Shown here: one piece after another, positions 9,046-16,441 of the stretch
Numbering within the stretch: position 1 is the stretch's first letter
Layout: every line of letters starts with the position of its first letter
Source: RGIG3159 sp034927685
GTDB taxonomy: Bacteria > Bacillota > Clostridia > Oscillospirales > Oscillospiraceae
Length of the DNA: 56,955 bases
Direction of reading: 5' to 3'
NCBI GenBank assembly: GCA_034927685.1
Contig: JAYFPO010000030.1
Location: 1-56,955, forward strand
Made by a program: the position numbers and the translations under genes
Notes under the pieces: model-generated
The model's database searches: none
The model's input: only the letters and a program-made list of their open reading frames with translations
Told to the model about the DNA's origin: nothing

Positions 9046-10833
9046 TCATTCCTCCTGCTCGTATTCGGCGTCCTGCGCGTCCTCGTTTGGCTGGGATCCC
9101 TCGGTGCCCGCGCCGCCCTCGGTTCCCGCGCCGCCGTCAAATCCGGAGCTGCCTAAAATCTGCTCCAGTTCATCGCAGCAGCTGGTGATTTCCGCGGTGT
9201 TCTCCGCCTTCAGCGCCTTCCGCAGCCGCTTCGCGCAGTCGCCGGCCCGGCCCTTGTCCGCCTTGGGCAGCTTGGCCGATCCGGCCTGAAACAGCAGCCG
9301 CTCCGCCCGGTCCTTGAGCGTGGCGCTCTCCCGGGTCTGCGCGTCCTCCGCCGCGTACTGCTGCGCATCGCGGACCGCCCGGTCGATCTCCGTCTGGCTC
9401 ATATTCGAGCTGGCGGTGATCGTAATGGCCTGGGCGCGGCCCGTGTCGAGGTCCTTGGCCGAGACGTTGACGATCCCGTTGGCGTCGATGGCGAAGGTAA
9501 CCTCGATCTGCGGCACCCCGCGCATGGCCCGGCGGATGCCCGTGAGGCGGAACCGCCCCAGCTCCTTGTTCTGCCGCGCCATGGGGCGCTCGCCCTGGAG
9601 CACATGGACTTCCACGGAGCTCTGAAAATTGGAAGCGGTGCTGAAAATCTGACTCTTCCGGATGGGAAGCGTCGTATTGCGCTCGATGACGCGGGTACAG
9701 ACGCCGCCAATGGTCTCAATGCCCAGCGACAGCGGCGTTACGTCCAGCAGCAGCAGCCCCTTGACCGCGCCGGAGAGCACGCCGCCCTGCAGGCACGCGC
9801 CCATGGCCACGCATTCGTCGGGGTTGATGCCCTTGAATGGCTCGCGGCCGGTCATCAGGCGCACCAGGTCCTGCACCGCCGGAATGCGGGAAGATCCGCC
9901 CACCATCAGCACCTTGGCAATGCCCGAGGCCGCGACGCCGGCGTCGTTCATGGCCTGCTGCACCGGCTCCCGGGTGGCTTGCACCAGATGGGCGGTGAGC
10001 TCGTTGAACTTTGCCCTCGTCAGGGTCTGCTCCAGATGGAGCGGCCCGCTCTTGCCCACGGCGATATAGGGCAGGCTGACCGTGGTGGAATTCATGGCGG
10101 AAAGCTCAATCTTCGCCTTCTCCGCCGCCTCCCGAATCCGCTCCATGGCCGCCGGGTCCTTCGCGAGATCCACGCGGGTTTCCCGCTTAAAGTTCGCCAC
10201 CAGTTCGTCGGAAACAATCTGATCGAAGTCGTCGCCGCCCAGATGGTTGTTGCCCGCCGTGGCCAGCACCTCGATCACGCCCGCGGAAATCTCCAGAACG
10301 GAAACGTCAAAGGTGCCGCCGCCCAGATCATAGACCATGATTTTCTGGCTCTGCTCCTTGTCGACGCCATAGGCCAGCGCCGCCGCCGTAGGCTCGTTGA
10401 TGATCCGCTGGACGTTCAGTCCGGCGATCTTCCCCGCGTCCTTGGTGGCCTGCCGCTGCGCGTCTGTAAAGTAGGCCGGGACCGTGATGACCGCGTCCGA
10501 GACCGTCTCGCCCAGATACGCCTCTGCGTCGGTCTTCAGTTTCTGGAGAATCATGGCGGAGATCTCCTGCGGCGTATAGGCCTTGCCGTCGATCTTGACC
10601 CGGTAATTGGTACCCATCTCCCGCTTGATCGAGGAAACGGTGCGCTCGTGGTTCGTCACGGCCTGCCGCTTGGCAATCTGGCCCACCATCCGCTCGCCGG
10701 TGCGGGAAAAGGCTACCACGGAGGGGGTTGTCCTCCCGCCTTCCGCGTTGGGGATCACCGCGGGCTCGCCGCCCTCCATAACCGCCACACAGGAATTGGT
10801 GGTCCCGAGATCAATGCCGATCATTTTTGACAT
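9046..10833 (-). CDS. dnaK: molecular chaperone DnaK (Hsp70)
   Basis: 595 residues. The nucleotide-binding domain begins with GIDLGTTNSCVAV (5-17), contains INEPTAAALAYG and DLGGGTFDVS, and lacks the long insertion of Gram-negative DnaK. The substrate-binding domain and a helical lid follow, and the tail has a GGAGTEG repeat and ends in acidic residues. It folds and disaggregates proteins with a J-protein and usually GrpE. It lies 15 bp after a membrane-type J-protein gene, not in an hrcA-grpE-dnaK-dnaJ cluster, and I see no CIRCE inverted repeat upstream. It could be the only DnaK or a second copy; the window cannot say. Confidence 0.95.
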   Translation of the reverse strand: MSKMIGIDLGTTNSCVAVMEGGEPAVIPNAEGGRTTPSVVAFSRTGERMVGQIAKRQAVTNHERTVSSIKREMGTNYRVKIDGKAYTPQEISAMILQKLKTDAEAYLGETVSDAVITVPAYFTDAQRQATKDAGKIAGLNVQRIINEPTAAALAYGVDKEQSQKIMVYDLGGGTFDVSVLEISAGVIEVLATAGNNHLGGDDFDQIVSDELVANFKRETRVDLAKDPAAMERIREAAEKAKIELSAMNSTTVSLPYIAVGKSGPLHLEQTLTRAKFNELTAHLVQATREPVQQAMNDAGVAASGIAKVLMVGGSSRIPAVQDLVRLMTGREPFKGINPDECVAMGACLQGGVLSGAVKGLLLLDVTPLSLGIETIGGVCTRVIERNTTLPIRKSQIFSTASNFQSSVEVHVLQGERPMARQNKELGRFRLTGIRRAMRGVPQIEVTFAIDANGIVNVSAKDLDTGRAQAITITASSNMSQTEIDRAVRDAQQYAAEDAQTRESATLKDRAERLLFQAGSAKLPKADKGRAGDCAKRLRKALKAENTAEITSCCDELEQILGSSGFDGGAGTEGGAGTEGSQPNEDAQDAEYEQEE

Positions 10834-10848
10834 ACTCGCTTACTCCTT

Positions 10849-11415
10849 TTACCCCTGCTGCGGGGTGCCGTTATATCCTTCAGACGAATTGGACTGTCCG
10901 CTCCCGGAGCTGCCGCTCTGGTCGCTGCCCGCATCGCCGCTGTAATCGCCGTAATAGCTCCATGGCGAGGTGTAGCCGCTGTACCCGCTGTACCCGTAGC
11001 CCAGATTTCCGCTGCACATGGAGAGCAGCGAGGAAAGCAGCAGGAACAGAAGCACCATCCGGAAAAATCCCATGGGCCGCCGCGGGCGGTAGTTGCCGTC
11101 CGGGTCCGACCGGTTCTGATAATTGCTGTAATAATAACTCTGGCGGCTGCTGTTGTCGGCGTCGCCGTAGTAGCCGCCGAAGGGGTTGTAAGTATTGGCG
11201 TTCTGCTGTTCCTGGCGGCGCTGCTGCTCATAGGCCTCCGGATTCTTGAGCTGGTCGTAGGCGGCGTTGATCTCGTTCATCCGCTGCGCCGCAACCGTAT
11301 CCCCAGGATTGACGTCCGGATGATATTTTTTTGCCAGCCGCCGGTAGGCCGCCTTGATCTCCTCTTCCGAGGCACCGTGGGCAATGCCCAGCACCTCATA
11401 GGGATCTCTTGCCAT
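10849..11415 (-). CDS. J-domain protein with a membrane segment
   Basis: 188 residues from MARDPYEVLG (the residue pattern of a J-domain start; a GGAG motif lies just upstream). The J domain covers about 1-68 with HPD in KKYHPDVNPGD. A Gln/Asn/Tyr-rich linker follows, then a hydrophobic segment around MVLLFLLLSSLLSM, and a Gly/Ser/Tyr-rich tail with repeated YSGYSGYT-like runs. The Cys-rich zinc finger and C-terminal beta domains of classical DnaJ are absent, so this is a type III J-protein, probably recruiting the DnaK encoded 15 bp downstream to the membrane. Confidence 0.88.
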   Translation of the reverse strand: MARDPYEVLGIAHGASEEEIKAAYRRLAKKYHPDVNPGDTVAAQRMNEINAAYDQLKNPEAYEQQRRQEQQNANTYNPFGGYYGDADNSSRQSYYYSNYQNRSDPDGNYRPRRPMGFFRMVLLFLLLSSLLSMCSGNLGYGYSGYSGYTSPWSYYGDYSGDAGSDQSGSSGSGQSNSSEGYNGTPQQG

Positions 11416-11511
11416 GTGCTCCACATCCTCTTTCTTTCGTACCGACAATATCATACACAGTTTTTTCGCGGCAGGTGTGAATAAAATGGAAACAATCTGC
11501 AGATTATCGCC

Positions 11512-11540
11512 TTGTCATTGGCCGCCGCGTGTGATAAACT
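11512..11540 (+). promoter_or_regulatory. sigma-A-type promoter for the HAD/DUF2284/DUF554 genes
   Basis: TTGTCA (11512-11517), 17-base spacer, TAAACT (11535-11540), 30 bases before the start codon of the HAD gene. Confidence 0.6.
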
Positions 11541-11569
11541 GGACACATTCTGAGTATTCGAGGTTCATT

Positions 11570-12409
11570 ATGTCTGTTTCTCTGATCGCCGTCGACGTGG
11601 ACGGTACCCTGATCGATTCCTGCGGCCGAATCACCAGGGAAACCCAAGCGGCCGTGGCCGCGGCGGACCGCGCCGGGATTCAGGTCGCCCTCAGCACCGG
11701 CCGTGCCCGGGATGAGTGCAGCCCCATTCTGCGCGAGCTGCCGCAGATTCGTTATACGATCAACTGTTCCGGCGCCAGCGTTTACGACGTTGGCCGCGAA
11801 CAGGAGCTCTTCACGGAAGGGATGCCCATGGAGACGGTCCGGGCGCTGTACCGGCGGCTCTCCCCGCTGAACTGCCTGTTTGAGGTCATGGCCGACGGCC
11901 ATATCTTCACCGACCGGCTGAAGCTGAAGGATCTCTCCTCCTATCATAACCCCTATTACATCGATATCATTCGCCGCACCCGGACGCCGGTCGAACTGGA
12001 ATCGCTGCTCGCCGCCCGGACAAGCCCTGTGGCAAAAATCCACCTGTTCTTCCGCAGCGCGGAGGACCAGCAGCTTGCCCGCTCGCTGACGGAGGACTTT
12101 GGTCTCGTCGTCCTGAGCTCGGTCCCGGAAAATTTGGAAATCAACACGCCGTCGGCCTCCAAGGGCGCAGGCCTGCGGGTGCTGGCGGCCTATCTGCGCA
12201 TTCCGCTGGCAGACACCATGGCCATTGGCGACAATCTGAACGACGTCAGTATGCTGCGGGAGGCGGAATACCCGGTGGTCGTTGGCAACGCCCACCCGGA
12301 CACCGTACCCTATGCCCGCTACATCACCGCCTCCTGCGACGAGGACGGCGTGGCCTCGGCCATCCGGCACGTCCTTGCCGGCACACTGGGCGCACTGAAA
12401 AAGGAGTGA
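11570..12409 (+). CDS. Cof-type HAD-superfamily hydrolase
   Basis: 279 residues starting MSVSLIAVDVDGTL, with GAGG six bases before ATG. The nucleophile motif DVDGTLID is at the N-terminus; the late motif GDNLNDVSML (near residue 221) with preceding Lys (SKGAGL) is that of the Cof subfamily (C2 cap). Such enzymes dephosphorylate sugar phosphates, FMN or similar small metabolites; the substrate cannot be read from sequence. Followed after 4 bp by the DUF2284 gene, probably as one transcript. Confidence 0.9.
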   Translation: MSVSLIAVDVDGTLIDSCGRITRETQAAVAAADRAGIQVALSTGRARDECSPILRELPQIRYTINCSGASVYDVGREQELFTEGMPMETVRALYRRLSPLNCLFEVMADGHIFTDRLKLKDLSSYHNPYYIDIIRRTRTPVELESLLAARTSPVAKIHLFFRSAEDQQLARSLTEDFGLVVLSSVPENLEINTPSASKGAGLRVLAAYLRIPLADTMAIGDNLNDVSMLREAEYPVVVGNAHPDTVPYARYITASCDEDGVASAIRHVLAGTLGALKKE

Positions 12410-12413
12410 TTCC

Positions 12414-12947
12414 ATGAACCGCGAACGCCTGGAAGAGAAGCTGCGAGAGCTGCCGCTCTACCAGTATGCGTTCTTCCCCACCGAAGCGCTGTGCTTCACA
12501 GATAAGGTGCGGACCGTCTGCCGGGAAGAATGCCCCATGTATAACAAAAGCTGGGCCTGTCCCCCGGCCGTCGGCGAAGTCTCCGCGTGTCGGGAAAAGT
12601 GCCTCCGCTACCCCGACTGCCTGATGATCTCCACCATCACCGAGGTCTCCGACATCGCCAATCTGGACGAAACGCTCGCGACCCGCGCGGGCCATGAGGA
12701 GATGACCCGGCAGGTGCTCAGCCTGCTGCGGGAGGAGACGGAGGACACCTTCGTGCTCTCCACCGAGGCCTGCGCCATCTGTGAAACCTGCGCCTGGCCC
12801 GACGGCCCCTGCCGCCATCCGGACAAAATGTTCCCCTGCGTCGAGAGCCACGGGATTCTGGTCACCGCCCTGTCGGAACGCTGCGGCATCGATTTCATTG
12901 CGGGCGGCAACGTGGTTACCTGGTACTCTCTGCTGTTTTACCGCTAG
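12414..12947 (+). CDS. DUF2284 Cys-rich putative metal-binding protein
   Basis: 177 residues with at least ten Cys in the family pattern: CREECPMYNKSWACPP near the N-terminus, then CREKCLRYPDC, and CAICETCAWPDGPCRHP in the C-terminal half. DUF2284 proteins are predicted to bind a metal or iron-sulfur cluster; no reaction is established that I can name. The gene sits 4 bp after the HAD hydrolase and 19 bp before the DUF554 gene. Confidence 0.85.
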   Translation: MNRERLEEKLRELPLYQYAFFPTEALCFTDKVRTVCREECPMYNKSWACPPAVGEVSACREKCLRYPDCLMISTITEVSDIANLDETLATRAGHEEMTRQVLSLLREETEDTFVLSTEACAICETCAWPDGPCRHPDKMFPCVESHGILVTALSERCGIDFIAGGNVVTWYSLLFYR

Positions 12948-12966
12948 AAAGAAAGAAGGAACCGCC

Positions 12967-13671
12967 ATGCTTGGCGTAATCGTCAATACCGGCACCATCC
13001 TGCTGGGCGGCCTGATCGGGATGCTCTGCAAGAAAGGCATCCCCGAACGGGTCCAACAGGCCATCATGGTCGCCATCGGCCTGTGCGTCATCTACATCGG
13101 CATCGACGGCGCGCTCAGCGGCAACAACGTGCTGGTGCTGATTCTCTCCATGATCGGCGGCGCCGCAATCGGCACGCTGCTGGATCTGGACGGCGGCGTC
13201 GCCCGTCTGGGCGGGTGGGTTGAGGGCCGCTTCCCCAAGAAGGAGAACGGCGCCGTCTCCGTGGCCGAGGGCTTCATCACCGCGTCGCTCCTCTTCTGCG
13301 TGGGCGCCATGACCATCGTCGGCTCCTTCAACGCCGGTCTCCGGGGCGACAACAGCATGCTTTTCACGAAGGCCCTGCTGGACGGCTGCTCCTCCGTGAT
13401 GCTGGCGGCCAGTCTCGGCGTCGGCGTGCTCTGCTCCGCCGCCCTGGTCTTCGTGTTTCAGGGCTCGCTGGTGCTGCTGTCCCAGGTCATCGCGCCGGTG
13501 CTGACCGACGCCGCCATTGCCGAGATCACCTGCGCCGGGTCGCTGATGATCTTTGCCCTGGGTCTTAATATGATTGGGCTGAGCAAGATTAAGGTTGCCA
13601 ATCTCCTGCCCGCCATGGTCCTCGCTCCGCTGGCGCTGGCGCTCTATAACTGGGTCGCCTCACTGCTCTGA
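12967..13671 (+). CDS. DUF554 (YdfK-like) membrane protein
   Basis: 234 residues from MLGVIVNTGTILLGG, the conserved family opening, with AAGGAACC upstream. About six or seven hydrophobic segments are visible, with Gly-rich helices such as GLIGMLCKKGIP and FITASLLFCVGAM that are typical of DUF554. Predicted integral inner-membrane protein, possibly a transporter; the substrate is unknown. Its 3' end overlaps the convergent small gene by 12 bp. Confidence 0.9.
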   Translation: MLGVIVNTGTILLGGLIGMLCKKGIPERVQQAIMVAIGLCVIYIGIDGALSGNNVLVLILSMIGGAAIGTLLDLDGGVARLGGWVEGRFPKKENGAVSVAEGFITASLLFCVGAMTIVGSFNAGLRGDNSMLFTKALLDGCSSVMLAASLGVGVLCSAALVFVFQGSLVLLSQVIAPVLTDAAIAEITCAGSLMIFALGLNMIGLSKIKVANLLPAMVLAPLALALYNWVASLL

Positions 13672-13845
13672 TTTTCCTTCCAGCTGCGCCGTGATCCGGC
13701 GGCCGATCACACATTTCGCCCGGTGGAGGCAAGTTTCGTAGCAGCAATCCACCCCGGTCAGCGTTCCGCCGTCAAATTCCGCCTCCACGATCCGGGCCTG
13801 ATCGGCCTGGAAGCAGTAGCCGGAATACAATTCTTCTTTTGTCAT
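13660..13845 (-). CDS. small conserved-type protein, 61 residues, function unknown
   Basis: I chose the start MTKEELYSGYC because GGAG lies six bases upstream; a start four codons earlier lacks a clear site. The protein has five Cys (motifs SGYCFQ, VDCCYETCLHRAKC) in a mixed alpha/beta-looking sequence, suggesting metal binding or redox activity. It ends by overlapping the DUF554 stop tail to tail. Third-position G/C use resembles its neighbours. I do not recognise the family with certainty. Confidence 0.65.
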   Translation of the reverse strand: MTKEELYSGYCFQADQARIVEAEFDGGTLTGVDCCYETCLHRAKCVIGRRITAQLEGKSEQ

Positions 13846-13866
13846 ACTATACTCCATAGGAACTGC

Positions 13867-13900
13867 CGGGCACGCAAATCTTGCAGCTGCCCGCTTTTTT
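13867..13900 (+). terminator. intrinsic terminator reading rightwards
   Basis: Outer stem CGGGCA/TGCCCG (13867-13872, 13888-13893), inner stem GCAA/TTGC, then T6 at 13895-13900 on the plus strand. It would stop plus-strand transcripts from the DUF554 operon after they cross the small antisense gene. Confidence 0.6.
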
Positions 13901-13908
13901 ACGTTGTA

Positions 13909-14820
13909 TCAGGACAGGCCGCCGAATTTCCAGCGGATCATATCCTCGCCGGTCCGCAGGACGGAATCCGCGTGCTCGCCCAGCTCCTCCTTCAGGAGGT
14001 CGTATTCATCCAGCGCACCCTGGACGTGCGGCACCAGATAGGCCCCGGCGTCGCTGCCGAGCGCAACGTTTCCGCCCCAGCCCGCCACAATGCCGACCTT
14101 CCAGAGGTGCTCGTCCAGAATCCGTTTGGTCACGCTCTGCGGATACCGGTCGTCATGAATCAAATTGCCGACCGTCACCACCGTCGGTACCCAGACCGTA
14201 TCGCTCTCCGCAAGCTGGTGCAGCGTCTCCTGTCCGAGATAGTAGCCGTGCTCCAGCGAGTCCACGCCCGCCTCCAGCGCCGCCTGCGCCGGTGCGTCGC
14301 CGTTGCAGTGGGCCATGACGGACAGGCCCTCCTCGTGACCGATGTGGATCAGCTCCCGGATGGTCTCCGCCGCCATGGGATCACCGTCCAGTCGGCCGTA
14401 TTCCTGAAAGTCCACAAGGCCCGAGAGCATGAGCTTTAAAAACTGCGCGCCCTGCCGCTTCACTTCCGCCAGCAGCTCCCGGAACTCCCGCAGGTCGGAA
14501 AATCCCATGCCGATGAACGCCCCATAGCGCCCGCTTTCAAAGATTGGGAAAACCGGCGTCACATAGGTCAGGCCGTATTCCGGCGCGAGCACCGCCGCCC
14601 GCGCGGCCGCGCCGAACTTGTCGCCGCCGTCGCGAAGAAATGTCATGCCCGCCTTTTGATACTGCGCAAGCACCTTGCGGATGGCAGCGTCGTCCGGCCC
14701 CGAACGGTGGCGGTCCATGGCCTCCCGGTAGCCCAGAATGCCGTCCAAAACCATATGAATATGACAATCACCCAGCATCGAATTTCTCACTTTCCCGGCC
14801 ACTCGGCCGCTCATCTCCAT
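13909..14820 (-). CDS. metal-dependent amidohydrolase
   Basis: 303 residues from MEMSGRV. The TIM-barrel metal ligands of the amidohydrolase superfamily are visible: HIH in GDCHIHM, Lys in FLKLMLSG, His in MAHCNG, His in LEHGYY and Asp in LGSDAG. The usual N-terminal beta-sandwich is missing or very short, so the HxH motif comes at about residue 20. The closest general kinship is with imidazolonepropionase- or prolidase-like hydrolases; the substrate is unknown. Start is uncertain: GGAGG lies four bases before the chosen ATG, but a good -10 (14832-14837) is so close that MLGDCHIH at 14778 is an alternative. Confidence 0.85.
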   Translation of the reverse strand: MEMSGRVAGKVRNSMLGDCHIHMVLDGILGYREAMDRHRSGPDDAAIRKVLAQYQKAGMTFLRDGGDKFGAAARAAVLAPEYGLTYVTPVFPIFESGRYGAFIGMGFSDLREFRELLAEVKRQGAQFLKLMLSGLVDFQEYGRLDGDPMAAETIRELIHIGHEEGLSVMAHCNGDAPAQAALEAGVDSLEHGYYLGQETLHQLAESDTVWVPTVVTVGNLIHDDRYPQSVTKRILDEHLWKVGIVAGWGGNVALGSDAGAYLVPHVQGALDEYDLLKEELGEHADSVLRTGEDMIRWKFGGLS

Positions 14821-14831
14821 CTGTCCTCCAG

Positions 14832-14840
14832 AGTATACCA
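14832..14840 (-). promoter_or_regulatory. extended -10 promoter of the amidohydrolase
   Basis: TGGTATACT on the minus strand (14832-14840), a TGn-extended -10. A TTGCAA sits 15 bases further upstream, so the -35 spacing is poor. The predicted start of transcription, near 14825, would fall in the GGAGG of the annotated start codon. Confidence 0.45.
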
Positions 14841-15031
14841 TTTTTGCCCCGGTTGCAACGCTTTTCTCTCGCGCCGCCGCCGGAACCGGTTTTGTCTTTT
14901 CCTGGTTTTTCGGTATCGGGTTGCATTTATTCGTTAAAAAATAGCAATTTTTGAGGGCCTCCGTTTTTGATTTGTGAAACCTGCACATGGATTTCCGACA
15001 GAAACCGGCAAAGTTTTTCTGTTCTGTGAGA

Positions 15032-15060
15032 TTGGCAGCGCGCAAAAACTGTGGTATACT
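15032..15060 (+). promoter_or_regulatory. promoter of the purine operon
   Basis: TTGGCA (15032-15037), 17-base spacer, TATACT (15055-15060) with a TGG extension. Transcription would begin near 15067, just upstream of the riboswitch. Confidence 0.8.
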
Positions 15061-15074
15061 ACGGCTAGGTAATT

Positions 15075-15153
15075 TTTCTGTGACTGACGGAAGTGGGATA
15101 CCACGTGAAGCAGAAAGAGCGTTCTGATGAATTCAGATGCCGACCGTCTGGGC
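15075..15153 (+). promoter_or_regulatory. ZTP riboswitch (pfl motif)
   Basis: All the hallmarks of the pfl motif are present in order. P1 is TTTCTG (15075-15080) with CAGAAA (15111-15116). The conserved TGACTGACGG (15081-15090) follows, then P2 GTGG-GATA-CCAC (15093-15104) and GTGAAGC. After a variable linker comes the 3' domain CCGACCGTCTGGGC (15140-15153). The pseudoknot ACGG (15087-15090) with CCGT (15144-15147) is Watson-Crick paired. The class senses ZTP/ZMP (AICAR nucleotides), which accumulate when 10-formyl-THF is short; it precedes a purine operon that encodes AICAR transformylase. Confidence 0.93.
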
Positions 15154-15197
15154 ATTCCGACCTTATGTAGGGTTGGAGCGCCCGTTTTGTTTTTTTT
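15150..15197 (+). terminator. riboswitch-controlled intrinsic terminator
   Basis: Stem 15150-15162 with 15171-15183 (13 pairs including two G-T, one mismatch), loop TTATGTAG, then TTTTGTTTTTTTT. Its 5' arm starts in the GGGC that closes the riboswitch 3' domain, so ligand-stabilised folding should block the terminator and switch purE onward ON. Confidence 0.9.
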
Positions 15198-15211
15198 GGG
15201 AGGGCTAACAA

Positions 15212-15709
15212 ATGAAAAAAGTTGCAGTCATCATGGGCAGCGCCAGCGACCTTCCGATCGTGGAAAAGGCCATCTCGACGCTGCGGGAGTACGACGTGCC
15301 CTGCGAGGTGCACATTTTCTCCGCCCACCGGACCCCGGACGAAGCCGCCTCTTTCGCGGCGCAGGCCAGGGAAAACGGCTTCGGCGCAATTCTTGCGGCC
15401 GCCGGTATGGCGGCTCACCTGGCCGGCGCGCTCGCCGCCAGAACCACCCTGCCGGTCATCGGCATTCCAATCAAATCCAAATCGCTCGACGGCATTGATG
15501 CGCTGCTGTCTACGGTCCAGATGCCCTCCGGAATCCCGGTGGCGACGGTGGCCATAGACGGGGCTGTGAATGCCGCCTTGCTGTCCCTGGAGATTTTGTC
15601 CGTCTCGGATCCCGCGCTGGCCGGAAAGCTGGACGCCGCACGCGCGGCTGCCGCCTCGAAGGTCCTCGCCGCCGATCGCGAACTTATCGATCAGTATTCC
15701 CACATTTGA
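15212..15709 (+). CDS. purE: PurE, N5-carboxyaminoimidazole ribonucleotide mutase
   Basis: 165 residues, opening VAVIMGSASDLPIV, with SAHRTPDEA (the conserved active-site loop) and the AHLAGALA/VQMPSGIPVA motifs. It moves the carboxylate of N5-CAIR to give CAIR. The loop sequences look like the bacterial class I enzyme, which normally needs PurK to make N5-CAIR; no purK is in this operon. First gene after the ZTP riboswitch, with site GGGAGGG 9 bases before ATG. Confidence 0.95.
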   Translation: MKKVAVIMGSASDLPIVEKAISTLREYDVPCEVHIFSAHRTPDEAASFAAQARENGFGAILAAAGMAAHLAGALAARTTLPVIGIPIKSKSLDGIDALLSTVQMPSGIPVATVAIDGAVNAALLSLEILSVSDPALAGKLDAARAAAASKVLAADRELIDQYSHI

Positions 15710-15732
15710 ACGATAAAAAGGAGAAAAACACG

Positions 15733-16440
15733 ATGAAAACAGTACAGCTCTATGAAGGTAAGGCCAAGAAGGTTTACGCCACGGAGGACCCCAATCTTGT
15801 CATCGTTTCCTATAAGGACGACGCCACCGCGCTGGACGGCCTGAAAAAGGGCACCATCACCGGCAAGGGCGTCATCAATAACAAGATGTCCAACTATCTC
15901 ATGCAGCTTCTGGAACAGCAGGGCGTGCCGACGCACTTTGTGCAGGAGCTAAGCGACCGGGAGACGCTGGTCAAAAAGGTCTCCATCGTCCCGCTGGAAG
16001 TCATCATCCGCAACGTCTCCGCCGGCCACTTTGCCCAGCGCTACGGCGTGGCCGAGGGCATTGAGTTTGAAAGCCCCACCATCGAGTTCTCGTTCAAGAA
16101 CGACGACCTCCACGATCCCCTGCTGAACGAATACCATGCGCTGGCCCTGAAGCTGGCGACGCGGGAGGAAATCGACCTCATCAAGGCCCTCTCCTTCAAA
16201 ATCAACGACATGCTGAAGGCCTATTTCCTCAAAATCGGCGTCCGCCTGATCGATTTCAAGCTGGAATTCGGCAAGACCGCCGAGGGTCAGATCGTTTTGG
16301 CCGACGAGATCTCCCCCGACACCTGCCGTTTCTGGGATGCCAAGACGAACGAAAAGCTGGACAAGGACCGCTTCCGCCGCGACATGGGCGGTGTGGAGGA
16401 CGCGTATCACGAGATGATGCACCGCGTCTTTGGTAACTGA
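15733..16440 (+). CDS. purC: PurC, SAICAR synthetase
   Basis: 235 residues starting MKTVQLYEGKAKKVY, the universal PurC opening; AAGGAGAAAAACACG precedes the ATG. Motifs include DDATALDG, IIRNVSAGHF and DEISPDTCRFWD (late Asp/aspartate-binding region). It joins aspartate to CAIR with ATP. 23 bp after purE and one base before purF. Confidence 0.96.
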   Translation: MKTVQLYEGKAKKVYATEDPNLVIVSYKDDATALDGLKKGTITGKGVINNKMSNYLMQLLEQQGVPTHFVQELSDRETLVKKVSIVPLEVIIRNVSAGHFAQRYGVAEGIEFESPTIEFSFKNDDLHDPLLNEYHALALKLATREEIDLIKALSFKINDMLKAYFLKIGVRLIDFKLEFGKTAEGQIVLADEISPDTCRFWDAKTNEKLDKDRFRRDMGGVEDAYHEMMHRVFGN

Positions 16441-16441
16441 C

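Noticed and set aside
11416..11511. CIRCE operator upstream of the J-protein/dnaK genes
   Set aside because: I looked for the TTAGCACTC/GAGTGCTAA inverted repeat and did not find it.
15061..15211. guanine riboswitch (xpt type) before purE
   Set aside because: The conserved purine-aptamer core is absent, whereas every element of the pfl motif is present.
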